Positions 30,954 through 39,788 of a DNA stretch of 44,105 bases are shown here, in pieces (position 1 is the first letter of the stretch; each line of letters starts with the position of its first letter). A program made the position numbers and the translations under genes. This DNA is from Bacillota bacterium (GTDB taxonomy: Bacteria; Bacillota; UBA4882; UBA10575): positions 1 through 44,105 of the forward strand of contig DUNX01000063.1 in NCBI GenBank assembly GCA_012839115.1. Direction: 5' to 3'. The notes beneath the pieces were generated by a model that worked only from the letters and a program-made list of their open reading frames with translations, made no database searches and was not told the origin of the DNA.

Positions 30954-33419
30954 ATGTTAAGAATAGGCCAGGAGAGTTTTCTCAAAGACCTGTTAATCTG
31001 GTTTTTGGTCAGTCTCATCGTGGCTTCTTTATTGTCCGCGGCCGGCGGCGCCCTGGCCGACCGGTACTTTTCCCGGGCGGTCAGCGGCATAATCGGCGAA
31101 GCCGGTGAGTACGACCTTTTATTCCAGGTCCGCAGCGATCTGCAGGAGGCCGCCTTTTCCCGGCTGGAAGAGATCATTACCGAAAACTTCCCCGGCTCGG
31201 TCTTGAAGGCCGGGGTACGGGTAGCCGGCCAGAGCACCATTTTTGTGGGGCTCGCCCCCCAATACCGGACGAAAGATGTCTTCAACAACCTGCGGCTTTA
31301 CTTTCAAGATATCCCTGGAAACAGCGGTTACAGTTTAATGACCGAACCGCGGCTGACCCTTTCCGGAATACCCGGGCAGGTCCATGATGTTTTTATCCGG
31401 GAGGCGGAACGGATCCCCGGGGTGGTATTCGCCTTTTCGGAGAGCGGCAGGATTCAAGTGCTCTTCCGGCACAGGCGGGATGAGGAAAAAGTCAAAAAAG
31501 AACTGGAAAAACTCTTAAAGGATTATTGCTTGATCGAGGTAGGCTTTGCCGGGGAACCGGCGACGGAAGGACGGACCAGCAAAGGTTTGGTGGATCATCT
31601 GGCCGGAAAGGCCGGTATCTCCTATATCCGTGATGTCAGCACCGAAGAATCCGGCGACCAACAAGCCCTCTTGGCAACGATGGCAGAGATGAAAAGGTTT
31701 TTGCTCTCTTTTGCCGGGCAGGTGAAGGTGGAGCCGGAACCCGGCTGCCGGTTGGCAGAGGGGACCCTTTTGATTTTACAAGGAAAGGCCGGTACACCCC
31801 TGGAAAAAGGAGAACCGGTTAAGCCCGGGCATGTGGTGGTCAAACTGGTAAAGCTGGAAGGGGAAGTAGAGGCGGAAGGGGAATTAACCGGCGTGGTCGT
31901 TCAGGGTGAGACTTCCTGGATCAAAAACCGGCAAGCTTTTTTTCTCACCGGAGGTGGCACCTCCGGACAGAAAATTGGCGCCCCGGCGGCGGTAGTCACT
32001 CCTGAGAATCCTAGAGAGAAACTGCACGCCGCCCTGGAAGAAGCAGGGGCTATCTTGGGCCAACTTCATGATCTCCAGAATCTTTCCGCACAAGCGGAGG
32101 CTGTTTTAACGACGGCGGAGACAATCCAGACTGCCCTGACTACTGTGGATTCGGTCTTTTCTGGGCCGGAGGGGAAGACCGCCCGGGAACTGGCAAAATT
32201 GGCGCATCTTTTTGCCGGTATCGGTGAAGAATTGGAGATCATGGCCAACACCTTGGCCCGGCTCCGTTATTTCGAGAGACGGCTGGAGGACGCGGTTACC
32301 GGTCTGGAAGGCCTTCACCTCCTGGTCCGTTTGGGGATTCTCCCGGAATTACCCGGGGTTTACGGTGATTTAGGGCGGAAAATCAATGTGTTGGACGGGC
32401 AGATGGAACAGGTGGTTGAGACATTGCGCCGTCATGCCCGCGCCCTTGATGACTTTATTAACCGTTTTAACCCTTTGGTTCGCACATTGATGGCCTGGCG
32501 GGAACAGTCACTGGCTATCTCCGACAGCCTGGCGACTTTTCACGGTTTGGCCGGGGAGGATGGCTCGGGACTGGCGGAACTAACCGCCGAGAGCCTGGAG
32601 GCCTTTGCCCAACTGGACTCCTCCGGCCTGCGGACGGAGATTGACACCCTTGCCAACGGATTGGGGGGAGAAGGCCTTGATTTCGGAATGGTCCTGGAAC
32701 AACTGAAAGGATTCGAAGAGGCCCTGCCCCGGATGGAAGATGAGGAGATTGGCCGTACCCTTTCATTGCTCGACGGGTATTTGGGAGGAGAGACGGCTTC
32801 CGGCGAGACGATCCGGGTTTTTGTCAATTCCGGCCACAATGAAGCAAAGGTCCACAAAGCCATTAAAGAGTATTTTACCGCCGACCCGGTGGAGATCGAG
32901 GTATTACCGTCCGGTGTGATCCAGCCGGATATCCGTGGTGAACTAACCCGGCTCTTGCAGGATATCAGGGGGGTTGTTGCCGCCCTTCTTGTGGTTATCT
33001 TCGGGTTGTTAACCCTTTTGCTGGACCAGGCGCCGGTAATGTCCGCCTTTCACCATATGGCACTGGTTTTCCCCTTGGCCACCGGGGAGAAAACCGAGAT
33101 AAAAAGGGTGTTTTATCACCGGCTATTACCCCGTTTGTACGCTTTGGTCAGCGGCGGTCTCTGGTTTTGGCTGGTTTATCACCTTTCCGGCGCTCATATC
33201 CCCTATCTCTCCGGCAAAGACTTTCTTATTGCCGGGGCCCTTTTGGGGTGCGGGTTCTTCCTGGCCGCTGAGAAGTTTCACCGCCTGAACCTGGAGGAGA
33301 TCACCGCCGGGTGCTCATTAGGTCTTTCTTTTACCTCCATCATGCGAGAGATCGTAATTCCGGCCGGGCGTCCGGGTCTATTACAGTTTCTTAACCGCTG
33401 GAAGATGGTGATGAAGTGA
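30954..33419 (+). CDS. Large ABC-system membrane subunit with giant extracytoplasmic domain
   Basis: I do not recognise a named family for this 821-residue protein. It has one N-terminal membrane helix (about 12-33), an extracytoplasmic region of about 640 residues, and three or four C-terminal membrane helices starting near 672 (RGVVAALLVVIFGLLTLLL). The extracytoplasmic part includes a beta-rich stretch near 270-340 with repeated EGTLLILQG, PLEKGEPVKPGHVVVK and GELTGVVVQG phrases, reminiscent of barrel-sandwich folds. A long helical, probably coiled-coil stretch lies near 360-600. ATG 30954 follows GGGGGAAAGG and the extended -10 site. The ATPase gene overlaps its end by 4 nt. It may be the permease of an envelope-spanning exporter; the substrate is unknown. 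Confidence 0.65.
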   Translation: MLRIGQESFLKDLLIWFLVSLIVASLLSAAGGALADRYFSRAVSGIIGEAGEYDLLFQVRSDLQEAAFSRLEEIITENFPGSVLKAGVRVAGQSTIFVGLAPQYRTKDVFNNLRLYFQDIPGNSGYSLMTEPRLTLSGIPGQVHDVFIREAERIPGVVFAFSESGRIQVLFRHRRDEEKVKKELEKLLKDYCLIEVGFAGEPATEGRTSKGLVDHLAGKAGISYIRDVSTEESGDQQALLATMAEMKRFLLSFAGQVKVEPEPGCRLAEGTLLILQGKAGTPLEKGEPVKPGHVVVKLVKLEGEVEAEGELTGVVVQGETSWIKNRQAFFLTGGGTSGQKIGAPAAVVTPENPREKLHAALEEAGAILGQLHDLQNLSAQAEAVLTTAETIQTALTTVDSVFSGPEGKTARELAKLAHLFAGIGEELEIMANTLARLRYFERRLEDAVTGLEGLHLLVRLGILPELPGVYGDLGRKINVLDGQMEQVVETLRRHARALDDFINRFNPLVRTLMAWREQSLAISDSLATFHGLAGEDGSGLAELTAESLEAFAQLDSSGLRTEIDTLANGLGGEGLDFGMVLEQLKGFEEALPRMEDEEIGRTLSLLDGYLGGETASGETIRVFVNSGHNEAKVHKAIKEYFTADPVEIEVLPSGVIQPDIRGELTRLLQDIRGVVAALLVVIFGLLTLLLDQAPVMSAFHHMALVFPLATGEKTEIKRVFYHRLLPRLYALVSGGLWFWLVYHLSGAHIPYLSGKDFLIAGALLGCGFFLAAEKFHRLNLEEITAGCSLGLSFTSIMREIVIPAGRPGLLQFLNRWKMVMK

Positions 33420-34168
33420 AATATGACCGGGTTGAACCATTGGTAGAGATCAGGGGCTTGACCAAAAGCTACCGGAAAAAGACGGTCCTTTCCGGGGTGG
33501 ACTTGACCATCCATCCCGGGGAGACGGTGGTTCTGATGGGCCCGAGCGGCTGCGGGAAGTCTACTTTGGTCCGGTGTATTAACCGTTTGACGGAACCGGA
33601 CGGCGGCGCCATTTATTTCGAAAACCGCCTTGTTACCGCTCTTTCCGCTCACCAATTGGCTACAGTCCGCCGGAAAATGGGCTATGTCTTTCAACAGTTC
33701 AATCTGATCCAAAGGCTAAATGTGATCGACAATGTCACCCTGGCGCTGCGGATAAACGGGTCGCCCCCGGTAGAAGCCAGGGAACGGGGGATGGAAGCCC
33801 TTGCGCTGGTGGGGATGGCCGGGAAGGCCACTGATTACCCGGACGAACTCAGCGGCGGAGAACAGCAGCGGGTGGGGATTGCCCGCGCTTTGGCCCAAAA
33901 ACCCCGCTTAATGCTTTGGGACGAGCCTACGGCGTCGTTGGATCCGATTTTGGTAGGAGAGGTGCTTGAGGTGATGGAAAAGGTGATCGGAACAGAAGAA
34001 ACCACCATGCTTATTGTCACCCACGAAGTCGACTTCAGCCGCAGGGCGGCGGACCGGATTCTTTTTTTGGCGGAGGGAAAGATTATTGAAGAGGGCCCGT
34101 CGGCTAAGGTTTTGGAGAACCCCCAGTCGGAAATTGGGAAAAAATATAAAAGCCTCCTAAAAAAATAA
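33416..34168 (+). CDS. ABC transporter ATP-binding protein
   Basis: The 250-residue ATPase has Walker A GPSGCGKSTLVR, Q-loop FQQFNLIQRL, signature LSGGEQQRVGIARALAQKP, Walker B LMLWDEPTASLDP and H-loop IVTHEVDF. Sequence style is that of polar amino-acid importers (GlnQ type), yet no binding protein or classical permease lies nearby. The GTG start overlaps the stop of the 821-residue membrane subunit (GTGA), so the two are translationally coupled and very likely form one complex. It is therefore named by family only. Confidence 0.93.
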   Translation: MKYDRVEPLVEIRGLTKSYRKKTVLSGVDLTIHPGETVVLMGPSGCGKSTLVRCINRLTEPDGGAIYFENRLVTALSAHQLATVRRKMGYVFQQFNLIQRLNVIDNVTLALRINGSPPVEARERGMEALALVGMAGKATDYPDELSGGEQQRVGIARALAQKPRLMLWDEPTASLDPILVGEVLEVMEKVIGTEETTMLIVTHEVDFSRRAADRILFLAEGKIIEEGPSAKVLENPQSEIGKKYKSLLKK

Positions 34169-34218
34169 GAAAAAGTTTTATGAAAAGAAGAAAAAGCCTT
34201 AAAAAAACAAGAGAAAGA

Positions 34219-34227
34219 TGGTATAAT
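34219..34227 (+). promoter_or_regulatory. Extended -10 promoter for lpxC
   Basis: TG-G-TATAAT (34219-34227) gives a start near 34234, about 30 nt before the lpxC GTG. The A-rich stretch upstream (34168-34218) could act as an UP element. Confidence 0.6.
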
Positions 34228-34263
34228 GAAAAAGTTAAGGCAAGTTTTAACGGGGGTGACCCG

Positions 34264-35100
34264 GTGGGAGACCAGCAACAGACATTGAAGCAAACACTAT
34301 CAATCCAGGGCGAGGCTCTGCATACCGGAAAGATGGTTACCATGACACTGATTCCGCAACCAGAGGATACGGGGGTCAGGTTTTGCCGTTCCGATCTCCC
34401 GGGGAAACCCGTCCTTCCCGCCCAACCGGAACATGTGGTCGATACTTACCGTTGTACAACGCTCGGCAACAACGATTGGCGAATAAGAACTATCGAACAC
34501 TTAATGGCCGCCTTGCATGGTTTGGGTGTGGACAACCTCCTGGTGGAGGTGGAAGGGGAAGAATTGCCAATGGGTGACGGCAGTGCCTGGTATTTTGCCC
34601 GGGCTATCCTTGAGACCGGCCTGGAAGCACAGGCAAAACCTAGACGGACACGGAAGGTTACCGCCCCCGTTTGGGTGGAAAATGGGAACTCACCCCGCTC
34701 GTACCTGCTGGCTTTACCTGGAGAGCAGCTTCATATCAGTTATTTCTTTACTTCAAATAACAACAATGTCGGGAACCAGTTTTATCAGTTGTCAGTGACA
34801 CCGGAGACCTTTCAGAAAGAGTTGGCTTCAGCCCGGACCATCGCCTTTACTTACGAAATTGAGGCGTTACGCCGGCAGGGGTTGGCCCAGGGCGGCAATT
34901 TTGATGTGGCGGTGGTAGTGGGTGAAGAAGGGTACCTAAGCGATCTGCGGTATCCGGATGAAATCGCCCGTCACAAAATCCTGGACATGCTGGGAGACCT
35001 GTATCTGTTGGGGCCGGTAACCGGCAAGATTATTGGGATCGGGTCCGGGCACAAAATGGATTTGGAACTGGTATTAAGATTAAGAGAAAACTTACGATAA
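34264..35100 (+). CDS. lpxC: UDP-3-O-acyl-N-acetylglucosamine deacetylase
   Basis: The 278-residue zinc enzyme commits to lipid A synthesis. The zinc ligands are His79 in [11 protein letters not shown], and His237 and Asp241 in [11 protein letters not shown]. His263 in [10 protein letters not shown] is the catalytic base position. These numbers nearly coincide with E. coli Lpx[15 protein letters not shown] is also conserved. The frame is open from 34180, but the promoter lies inside that extension; GTG 34264 with GGGGGTGA upstream is the supported start. fabZ follows. Presence of LpxC is strong evidence for an LPS-bearing outer membrane. Confidence 0.96.
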   Translation: MGDQQQTLKQTLSIQGEALHTGKMVTMTLIPQPEDTGVRFCRSDLPGKPVLPAQPEHVVDTYRCTTLGNNDWRIRTIEHLMAALHGLGVDNLLVEVEGEELPMGDGSAWYFARAILETGLEAQAKPRRTRKVTAPVWVENGNSPRSYLLALPGEQLHISYFFTSNNNNVGNQFYQLSVTPETFQKELASARTIAFTYEIEALRRQGLAQGGNFDVAVVVGEEGYLSDLRYPDEIARHKILDMLGDLYLLGPVTGKIIGIGSGHKMDLELVLRLRENLR

Positions 35101-35122
35101 TATAGAACAGGGGGGGAGCACA

Positions 35123-35551
35123 TTGGATATTGGCCGGATAAAACAGCTCTTACCGCACAGGTTTCCATTTTTACTGGTGGACCGGGTGCTTGCTTTTGAA
35201 CCGCGAAAGAGTATTGTTAGCTTGAAAAATGTCACTGTGAACGAGAGCTTTTTCAACGGTCATTTCCCGCAACATCCGGTAATGCCGGGGGTGCTGATTA
35301 TTGAGAGTATGGCGCAAGCCGCCGGTTTAATGATGTTAAACGAAGAAGAACACAAAGGGAAGATTCCGTTTTTTACCGGAATTGACCACGCCCGGTTCCG
35401 GAGGCCGGTCGTTCCCGGAGACCAACTCCGCATGGAAGTTGAGGTTTTGAGGATAAAAGGAAATGCCGGGAAGGTGAAAGGCCGTGCCACAGTCAACGGG
35501 GAATTGGTGGCCGAGGCGGAATTGATGTTTGTTCTAGGTTCCGTTCAATAA
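35123..35551 (+). CDS. fabZ: 3-hydroxyacyl-ACP dehydratase FabZ
   Basis: The 142-residue hotdog-fold enzyme dehydrates 3-hydroxyacyl-ACP in fatty acid synthesis. It competes with LpxA for hydroxyacyl-ACP, which explains its position between lpxC and lpxA. The signature is [14 protein letters not shown], then [20 protein letters not shown] with His47 and Glu61. The start is TTG 35123 after GGGGGGGAG. The 213-nt spacer that follows has a weak CCCAT/ATGGG plus T6 element (35581-35614) and an ACGCGCCGCGCG tract, but no gene. Confidence 0.95.
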   Translation: MDIGRIKQLLPHRFPFLLVDRVLAFEPRKSIVSLKNVTVNESFFNGHFPQHPVMPGVLIIESMAQAAGLMMLNEEEHKGKIPFFTGIDHARFRRPVVPGDQLRMEVEVLRIKGNAGKVKGRATVNGELVAEAELMFVLGSVQ

Positions 35552-35764
35552 AAGGTCGTTTGCTAATAATTTATGTTTTTCCCATTTAAAACTGGAAGGG
35601 ATTATGGGTTTTTTGGTGAATCGCAATAATTTAGTGGATTGGTAACGCGCCGCGCGATCCAGCATGATGTTATCCCAGTTAACGCAATCCTCGCGCATAG
35701 AAATGAAAACGGCTGTTCTTATTCGGTAAGTTATTGAACGCCGGAATGATTTGGAGGTTTTAGG

Positions 35765-36580
35765 ATGGAAGTTGTAGAGAAAAAGACAAAGAAAGTTGTA
35801 GCCCTGAGAAAGATTCATGAAACAGCCGTTATCCACCCGGGCGCGGAAATAGGGAAGGATGTGGTCATCGGTCCTTATGCGATAATCGGGGAGCATGTGG
35901 AGCTGGGCGATGGATGCGTTGTCGGGCCCCATGTGGTTATTGACGGTTGGACCAGGATTGGCTGTAACAATAAATTTTATCACGGCGCGTCCATCGGCTG
36001 CGATCCGCAGGATCTGAAGTTTAAGGGTGAAAAAACCTTCCTGGTTATTGGTGACAATAATATCTTCCGGGAGCATGTAACGATCTCCCGGGGAACCGGT
36101 GAAGGAGGCGGGGAGACGCGCATCGGTAATGATAATTTCTTTATGGCCTACAGTCATGTGGCCCATGATTGCCGCGTTGGAAATCATGTGATCCTAACCA
36201 ACGCCGCTTCCCTTGGCGGCCATGTCATCATCGAAGACCGGGTAAATATCGGCGGGCTCAGCGGTGTACACCAGTTTACCAAGGTTGGGAAAATGTCTAT
36301 GATCGGCGGGTGCACCAAGGTGATCAGAGACGTCCCACCTTTTGTCATTGTTGACGGGGTTCCGGCCCGGGTAGCCGGGATCAACGTGGTGGGCTTGCGG
36401 CGTAACGAAATTCCGCCGGAAATCAGGGACGAGATAAAGAAAGCTTACCGCATTTTGTACCGTTCCAATCTAACCATTGCCCAGGCGATTGAACAGATGG
36501 AACAGCAATTGCAAGGATACCCGGAGATCGATCACTTTATCCGTTTTCTACGGAACGTGGAACGGGGAATATGCCGGTAG
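35765..36580 (+). CDS. lpxA: UDP-N-acetylglucosamine O-acyltransferase
   Basis: The 271-residue left-handed beta-helix enzyme performs the first acylation of lipid A. Hexapeptide repeats run from about residue 22 to 195. The catalytic His134 lies in SHVAHDCRVGNHV, and the GASIGCDPQDLKFKGE and FREHVTISRGTGEGGGETRI blocks are standard. A helical C-terminal domain ends ERGICR. It has a 12-residue Lys-rich leader not found in most homologues. The ATG follows TTGGAGGTTTTAGG. A perfect hairpin terminator lies just downstream, separating it from lpxI. Confidence 0.96.
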   Translation: MEVVEKKTKKVVALRKIHETAVIHPGAEIGKDVVIGPYAIIGEHVELGDGCVVGPHVVIDGWTRIGCNNKFYHGASIGCDPQDLKFKGEKTFLVIGDNNIFREHVTISRGTGEGGGETRIGNDNFFMAYSHVAHDCRVGNHVILTNAASLGGHVIIEDRVNIGGLSGVHQFTKVGKMSMIGGCTKVIRDVPPFVIVDGVPARVAGINVVGLRRNEIPPEIRDEIKKAYRILYRSNLTIAQAIEQMEQQLQGYPEIDHFIRFLRNVERGICR

Positions 36581-36599
36581 CAGCCGGGAAACACTTTTA

Positions 36600-36632
36600 A
36601 AAACTAGACGTTCCCGTCTAGTTTCCTTTTTT
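36600..36632 (+). terminator. Rho-independent terminator after lpxA
   Basis: AAACTAGACG (36601-36610) and CGTCTAGTTT (36615-36624) form a perfect 10-bp stem with loop TTCC, followed by CC and T6 (36627-36632). Confidence 0.92.
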
Positions 36633-36689
36633 CTACTCAGGTTTTATTTCTATCAAGCGCGTGCAGCGTATGAACGCACGTAGCGCCAA

Positions 36690-36705
36690 AACGCGCTAGC
36701 GCGTT
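36690..36705. repeat. Perfect 16-bp CG-rich palindrome upstream of lpxI
   Basis: AACGCGCTAGCGCGTT is a perfect palindrome just 16 nt before the lpxI start codon. It lies within a 60-nt stretch rich in GCGCG, GCACG and TGCAGCG elements. Confidence 0.75.
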
Positions 36706-36721
36706 AGAAAGCGGTGGGAAC

Positions 36722-37552
36722 TTGGAAAGATGGGGATTAATAGCCGGCCGGGGATTGCTTCCTTTAGAAGCGGCAAAAGGCATGAGGCTGATGGGGATTT
36801 CCCCTGTTATTCTCGGCGTGAAGGAAGAGACGGACCCGGCGTTGGCGGAGGCGCTTAATAAGGCGGGGTTTACGGTGGCCTGGGAGAGCCTGGGACAATT
36901 GGGGGCTATCCGCCGTTTTTTTCAAGAACAAAAGGTAGCAAAGGTTGTTATGGCCGGTAAAGTAGGTAAAGAGGTTGTTCTTACCGGGATCGAAATGGAT
37001 GCGGATTTAAAGACCGTCCTGGCAGGGCTCCAGGCAAAACATAATGACGCAATCCTACTGGCCTTGGCGGAATACTTTGCGAAACATGGAATAGAAGTGG
37101 AAAAGCAAACCGTTGTCCTTTCCCACCTGTTACCGGGGAAAGGATGCCTGACCGGACGGGTTCCTACCGCCCGGGAAGAAGCTGATATCCGTTTTGGTTA
37201 CCGGACCGCAAAAGAGGTCGCCGCGCTCAACATCGGCCAGAGCGTGGTAGTAAAGAACGGGATGGTTCTTGCGGTAGAAGCAATGGAGGGGACCGATGCC
37301 ACGATCTTGCGCGGCGGGCAACTGGCCGGCGGGGGAGCGGTCGTGGTAAAGGTGGCCAACCCCCGCCAGGATTTGCGTTTTGACATACCGGTTATCGGTC
37401 CGAGTACGGTCGCGGCGGTGATTCAGAGCCGGGCCGCGGTTTTGGCGTTCGAGGCTGCCGCCGCTTTTCTTCTGGAGAAAGAAGCAACAATTGCCCGGGC
37501 AAAAGCGGAGAATATCTCCCTGGTGGCGGTGGCTGATGACTTTCCGAACTGA
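36722..37552 (+). CDS. lpxI: UDP-2,3-diacylglucosamine diphosphatase LpxI
   Basis: The 276-residue protein is of the LpxI (DUF1009) type, which releases UMP from UDP-2,3-diacylglucosamine to give lipid X, the role LpxH plays in E. coli. Evidence is WGLIAGRGLLPLEAAKG, VMAGKVGKEV, LLPGKGCLTGRVPT, NIGQSVVVKNGMVLAVEAME and GTDATILRGGQL. The C-terminus has DIPVIGPSTV. The start is TTG 36722 after GCGGTGGGA. In Negativicutes lpxB usually follows lpxI; here an array of small hairpins and then lptC follow instead. Confidence 0.92.
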   Translation: MERWGLIAGRGLLPLEAAKGMRLMGISPVILGVKEETDPALAEALNKAGFTVAWESLGQLGAIRRFFQEQKVAKVVMAGKVGKEVVLTGIEMDADLKTVLAGLQAKHNDAILLALAEYFAKHGIEVEKQTVVLSHLLPGKGCLTGRVPTAREEADIRFGYRTAKEVAALNIGQSVVVKNGMVLAVEAMEGTDATILRGGQLAGGGAVVVKVANPRQDLRFDIPVIGPSTVAAVIQSRAAVLAFEAAAAFLLEKEATIARAKAENISLVAVADDFPN

Positions 37553-37554
37553 TC

Positions 37555-37669
37555 CCCCTGTGAAACAGGGGTTCATACGAAGTAGGCCCCCTACAAAGTA
37601 GGGGACCCCTACAAAGTAGGGGACCCCTGCGAAGCAGGTACCTGCTGAAAGCAACACCTGCGAGAGCAG
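37555..37669 (+). repeat. Array of about seven mini-hairpins, 15-18 nt apart
   Basis: Most of the lpxI-lptC spacer is a tandem series of small hairpins whose centres lie about 15-18 nt apart. They are CCCCTGT-GAA-ACAGGGG (37555-37571); a weak TAC-GAA-GTA (37576-37584); CCCCTAC-AAA-GTAGGGG twice (37588-37604, 37606-37622); CCTGC-GAA-GCAGG (37626-37638); TGCT-GAA-AGCA (37643-37653); and CTGC-GAGA-GCAG (37658-37669). Stem sequences differ but remain complementary, and most loops are GAA or AAA. GCGAAGC is known as an unusually stable DNA mini-hairpin. No coding frame explains the array. Confidence 0.85.
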
Positions 37670-37718
37670 CGGATGGCGGCATGGGGTAAAGGGCTAAAGG
37701 AAAAGGGGATTTGTTCTA

Positions 37719-38330
37719 ATGAAGGCGAGAACGGGGGTTATTTTAACCACCGGGGTTATTTTGGCCGCGGTGTTTCTCGGCTATCTGCTCTACACCAGCT
37801 TTCAGCCGGTCTCTGACTTGGCGCAGGTTTTTCCTCAAGAGAAAGAAAAAAGTCTTGCCTCTTCCGGGTCTCCATCTGGTTCCCCAGACGGGGACTACTC
37901 CGACACGTCCCATCCGGCCTTACGTCTCGAGCAAACAGAAGTTACCTTGGTGGATCAGGATAACCGCACTTGCTGGCAACTGCGGATCAGGACCATGGAA
38001 AGAGAAGGAACCGCCTTTGCCCTGGGAAAAGTAACCGGCGAGTATTTTACCCCTGACGGGGAGGTATTGGCGGTACAGGCGAAGAAAGGTATGTTAGGTG
38101 CTGATTTTTCCCGCCTCTCTTTGCAGGAGGTGGTGATCACCGGGGAGAAACTGGCGGTTAACGCCGGGAGAATGGAATGGACGACGGCGCCGGGCGGAAT
38201 GCTTTCCGGGGAAGAAATTGTCCTGAAAAAGCAGGGGATTGAGGTTTATGCCGACCGCTTCCAGACGGATCCCGGCCTGGAAAAGGTGGTTTTCGACGGT
38301 CAATCCCGTTGGAAATTTCCCGCCAGATAA
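37719..38330 (+). CDS. lptC: LPS export periplasmic protein LptC
   Basis: The 203-residue protein has a single N-terminal membrane helix (residues 6-26) followed by a Ser-rich linker and a beta-jellyroll-like LptC domain (LEQTEVTLVDQDNRTCWQLR, VTGEYFTPDGEVLAVQAKKG, ADRFQTDPGLEKVVFDG). LptC receives LPS from LptBFG and passes it to LptA. The identification rests on topology, domain pattern, and position before lptA-lptB-lptF. No other plausible reading exists. Confidence 0.85.
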   Translation: MKARTGVILTTGVILAAVFLGYLLYTSFQPVSDLAQVFPQEKEKSLASSGSPSGSPDGDYSDTSHPALRLEQTEVTLVDQDNRTCWQLRIRTMEREGTAFALGKVTGEYFTPDGEVLAVQAKKGMLGADFSRLSLQEVVITGEKLAVNAGRMEWTTAPGGMLSGEEIVLKKQGIEVYADRFQTDPGLEKVVFDGQSRWKFPAR

Positions 38331-38347
38331 CAGGTGGGAGGTGGCTA

Positions 38348-39079
38348 ATGATTCGATCATCTGTGGTAATCCGGTCATTAATGATAAAACCATTAGTAAT
38401 GAGAAGATTTGTTTGTTTTAGCGGTCTGCTCCTGTTGGCGCTGGGCATGTCGTTAATAAGCCCGGGGCCGGCCGCTGGTACGGTGTCCACCGGCACGGCT
38501 GAGGAAGGGCTGGGACTGGAGATCATCGCGCCGGAGGGAAGCGATCTTGATCTGGAGAAAGAGTATTTTTCTTATTTCGGCAGTTCTGAACAGCCTGTAA
38601 TAATGCGGAACCCTAAATTTTCTCTTACTGCCCGCCGGATTGATTACGACCGGAAACAACAGGAACTAACTGCCCGGGGGGACGTTTTCTTAGTAAGTGA
38701 GGAGATGGAATTACGCGCAGAGAAACTCCTGGTCGAACTGGAACGGGAATCTCTCACAGCGACCGGAGGTTTTACATTAACCACAGGGGAGATGGAACTT
38801 ACCGGCCGGATGCTCACCGCCAGCCTTCTGGGAGGGGTGTTGACTGCTACAGAAGAGATAAACTGGCGTTTCCGCGATTTTTGGGGGAAAGCGGAGCAAC
38901 TGGTCTACCGGAAAGACGAGGAAAAGGTCTACCTTTCCGGTACACCCGTGGCGTACTTGGGAGAGAACTACATTGAGGGGACCATGATGGTCTTGCACTT
39001 GGAAACAGGAAGGATCATTATAACCGGGCCGGTTAAGTCAAAAATGCAACCGCAAGGGGGAGGAACCGGTGTCGATTGA
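38348..39079 (+). CDS. lptA: LptA/OstA-like LPS transport protein
   Basis: The 243-residue protein has a signal sequence (hydrophobic GLLLLALGMSLI, cleavage possible after AAG) and an OstA-type beta-jellyroll with alternating strands: NPKFSLTARRIDYDRKQQEL, TARGDVFLVSEEMELRAEKL, LTATGGFTLTTGEMELTGRM. It would form the periplasmic bridge carrying LPS to the outer membrane. ATG 38348 follows GGGAGGTGG; the basic leader is long (about 22 residues), so a start at an internal Met is possible. lptB overlaps its end by 11 nt. Confidence 0.85.
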   Translation: MIRSSVVIRSLMIKPLVMRRFVCFSGLLLLALGMSLISPGPAAGTVSTGTAEEGLGLEIIAPEGSDLDLEKEYFSYFGSSEQPVIMRNPKFSLTARRIDYDRKQQELTARGDVFLVSEEMELRAEKLLVELERESLTATGGFTLTTGEMELTGRMLTASLLGGVLTATEEINWRFRDFWGKAEQLVYRKDEEKVYLSGTPVAYLGENYIEGTMMVLHLETGRIIITGPVKSKMQPQGGGTGVD

Positions 39080-39788
39080 AGCCAGGAACCTGGTGAAAGA
39101 GTACAATAAGCGCCGGGTGGTGAATGATGTCAGTCTCCGGGTGGGCCCCGGTGAAGTCGTGGGCTTGCTGGGACCGAACGGCGCGGGGAAAACCACGACC
39201 TTCTATATGATCGTCGGTCTGGAACGGCCGAAAAGCGGTACCATCACCATTGGCGGGCAGGATGTCACCAATCTCCCCATGCATATGCGGGCCAGATTTG
39301 GCGTTTCCTATCTGGCGCAGGAACCTTCGGTTTTTCGCCGGTTATCAGTAGAGGATAATATCAAGGCCATTTTGGAACTGCGCCCGGGAAAGAGTACAGA
39401 CAGGGACGAAAAATGCCGGCAATTATTGGAGGAATTTGATCTTTACCGCCTGCGGGCGCAGAAAGGATATATGCTTTCCGGGGGCGAAAGAAGACGGGTG
39501 GAGATTGCCCGGGCTTTGGCGATGGAACCCTCCTTTGTTCTGCTGGATGAACCCTTTACCGGGGTGGATCCCATCGCCGTTTCCGATTTGCAGGATATTG
39601 TCAGGAGATTGAAAGAGAAGGGGCTTGGCGTCCTGATTACCGACCATAATGTCCGTGAGACTTTGGCCATCACCGACCGGGCTTATATAATGTACGACGG
39701 TAAGATCCTGGTTGCCGGGGAAGCACAGAAAATCGCCGATGATGACATGGCCCGCCGTTTTTACCTCGGCGACCGGTTCAGTATTTAG
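39069..39788 (+). CDS. lptB: LPS export ABC transporter ATP-binding protein LptB
   Basis: The 239-residue ATPase powers LPS extraction from the inner membrane. It has GPNGAGKTTTFYMIVGL as Walker A, VSYLAQEPSVFRRLSVEDNI (the LptB-specific coupling segment), LSGGERRRVEIARALAM, VLLDEPFTGVDPIAV and ITDHNVRETLAITDRAYIM. Length and motifs are typical. The GTG start overlaps the end of lptA. A single LptF/G-family permease gene follows. Confidence 0.97.
   Translation: MSIEARNLVKEYNKRRVVNDVSLRVGPGEVVGLLGPNGAGKTTTFYMIVGLERPKSGTITIGGQDVTNLPMHMRARFGVSYLAQEPSVFRRLSVEDNIKAILELRPGKSTDRDEKCRQLLEEFDLYRLRAQKGYMLSGGERRRVEIARALAMEPSFVLLDEPFTGVDPIAVSDLQDIVRRLKEKGLGVLITDHNVRETLAITDRAYIMYDGKILVAGEAQKIADDDMARRFYLGDRFSI

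Noticed and set aside
35581-35614. CCCAT/ATGGG plus T6 as a terminator after fabZ
   Set aside because: Only five base pairs around an 18-nt loop; too weak to call.
35534-36187. 217-codon minus-strand frame over the fabZ-lpxA spacer and lpxA
   Set aside because: Most of it is the reverse of lpxA coding sequence, and it shows no family features.
37555-37669. Hairpin array considered as a CRISPR
   Set aside because: Units are about 17 nt with no unique spacers of 30 nt or so, the stems vary, and no cas genes are present.
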